Under the pieces are notes generated by a model. The model did no database searches. It saw only the letters and a program-made list of their open reading frames with translations, and was not told the DNA's origin. A stretch of DNA of 64,000 bases. It comes from Bretschneidera sinensis. Its lineage: Eukaryota; Streptophyta; Magnoliopsida; Brassicales; Akaniaceae. Positions 62,894 to 64,000 of the stretch are shown piece by piece. The stretch is from assembly GCA_023935145.1 (NCBI GenBank), contig CM043700.1, positions 30,254,001 to 30,318,000 on the forward strand. The letters are read 5' to 3'. Position numbers and translations under genes: made by a program. Each line of letters begins with the position of its first letter. The stretch's first letter is position 1.

Positions 62894-63711
62894 GTATGCT
62901 CCAACTTGTTACAAAGAAACTCATACCAACAATAAACCCCATCTAATCTGAAACAAATAAATTCAAACCCATAAATTACAATAATAACTCATAAGAACAG
63001 GTCAGGGCTCCACACCCACGACAAATAATTAGGTTACCACATCAGTACCACTTAATGAGACAAGATCCGAGAACACTAGATCAACAAGACTTTAACCTTT
63101 TTTTGTCTTAGTTTTTACTAATGTTGACTTTGACTTGAATGGGTTGCAATCATTGAGTCATCAACACAGGTTGGATCGGGTTAACAACATCAACATGTAT
63201 GGGTCAACAACGTAAACATCGGGGTGAGGAACTCCTCTTCTTCTTCTTCTTCTTCTTCTTGAACTCTTCTGAACTGGAAACACAATAACACATAACGGTA
63301 ATTTTTTTTACTGTTTGTTTTGTTCTTTTTTTTACGGTCTTCTTTTTTTAACTACCTTTTTTTCTTCTTTTTTTGTACGAATTCATTTATCAAACTTTCT
63401 CTGCCACCTGTAAATAGTACCCAAAAATAGTATCATTAAGAGTACCCGTGGACAGATCCATAGTTTTTTTAAGAAGAAAGAAGAAAAATTTATTCGAGAT
63501 CCCACAAGAGAGATCTTCTTTTGATACCATGTTGAATATAAGAATTGAAAATAATTTTTGTATTATTAATTGATTTGAATACAAATCAACTGTCCAATAT
63601 ATAAACCTATGAATATTAAATCTAATAGGACTAGGATACATTGATTAGATAAGATAAACATAAACTACACCTACTATGACACATAATAGGAATCCTATTA
63701 GGATTCTCAAC
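62894..63711 (-). mobile_element. B3: partial B-type LTR element
   Basis: Interior 62894-63530 matches B2 (GCTCCAACTTGTTACAAAGA, then CACACCCACGACAAATA, a CTT-repeat at 63236-63260) and ends with primer-binding site (minus TGGTATCAAAAGAAGATC). 5' LTR 63531-63711 ends GGATTCTCAACA. The 3' LTR is missing: the left end joins a copia scrap. Confidence 0.85.
63236..63260. repeat. (CTT)n microsatellite in B3
   Basis: About eight CTT units in the B3 interior. The same place in B1 and B2 has shorter CTT/TCTTGAACTC repeats. Confidence 0.85.
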
Positions 63712-64000
63712 AAACACCATAAAACATAGTTATGTCATCAATAAAGAGAAGATGTGACACACTTACAACCCTTTCATTTCTACCCACCTTGAACCCACAC
63801 AAAAGTCCCTCATCAATCACTGTCACCAACATCTTGGTAAACGCCTCCATTACCAAAGTGAACCAAAAAGACAACAGTGAGTCCCCTAGTTCTCCCAAGT
63901 GCCCATCCATCTCCAAAAAAAATGAAGAAAAAAAATCCCAACAAACATGATCGTAACCTTTTTCCATATCAAGTTTGCAAATTACCCATCCCCTTTCTCT
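63712..64000 (-). pseudogene. LINE reverse transcriptase fragment, continues off window
   Basis: Minus strand: MEKGYDHVCWDFF, FWFTLVMEAFTKMLVTVID, EGLLCGFKVGRNERVVSV and SHLLFIDDITMFYG. These are L1-type LINE RT blocks, with IDD in place of ADD at the active site. A deletion removes the stretch between WDFF and LVMEA, including the GLRQGDP motif. The 5' part lies right of the window. Confidence 0.88.

Overview
This window is eukaryotic nuclear DNA from a flowering plant, most likely a eudicot with large, transposon-filled introns. The evidence is two intron-containing host genes whose proteins I recognise from land-plant families, plus Ty1/copia, Ty3/gypsy, LINE, hAT, Mutator-like and TRIM elements of plant type. 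No bacterial genes, rRNA, tRNA or CRISPR were seen. Species is not determinable by eye.

Host genes (both on the minus strand). (1) About 1.73-26.81 kb holds seven exons of a TWD40-2 homologue, the WD40/beta-propeller subunit of the TPLATE/TSET endocytic complex. Splice sites and phases fit across all seven exons, but one exon is 19 nt short and frameshifted, three conserved residues are missing elsewhere, and the N-terminal exons are absent: retrotransposon DNA abuts the first visible exon. The 3' half of the gene lies left of position 1. (2) About 49.64-61.03 kb holds the last three exons of an OTU-domain deubiquitinase (OTU3/OTU4-like). It looks intact, has a 10.6 kb intron, and its catalytic-cysteine exon lies beyond the right edge.

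Layout. 1-0.66 kb: degenerate DUF659/hAT-transposase-like gene in an intron. 2.9-4.25 kb: a Mutator-like foldback MITE and a hAT element with a perfect 8-bp target duplication, 18 bp apart. 4.89-19.55 kb: a small LTR element (B1) split by two Ty1/copia elements; one of these (copia-1) itself carries a 2.2 kb non-autonomous LTR element inside its reverse-transcriptase YVDD motif and a truncated LINE in its 5' LTR. 21.3-22.4 kb: a complete B element (B2). 22.5-25.7 kb: a LINE split by a solo LTR. 26.8-32.1 kb: a minus-strand gag-only gypsy element interrupted by a solo LTR. 32.1-44.2 kb: a tandem chain of three internally deleted gypsy units sharing LTRs. 44.3 kb: a TGTGCA-rich tract. 44.9-49 kb: an old copia element. 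49.95-60.16 kb: a three-LTR non-autonomous element in an OTU intron, carrying a copia element and a pair of inverted TRIMs. 61.6-64 kb: a MITE, LINE pieces, TRIM/copia scraps and a further B copy.

How it fits together. Nesting gives a relative order: B1, then copia-1 and copia-2, then the element in copia-1's RT and the LINE in its LTR. In the gypsy block the tandem chain is oldest, then gypsy-1, then the solo LTR inside gypsy-1. Almost every element is visibly broken. I see no convincing new defence or metabolic system. The most unusual points are the apparent deletion breakpoint at TWD40-2, the shared-deletion gypsy chain, the three-LTR chain, the TRIM inverted repeat, and the likely pairing of the B elements with copia-1.
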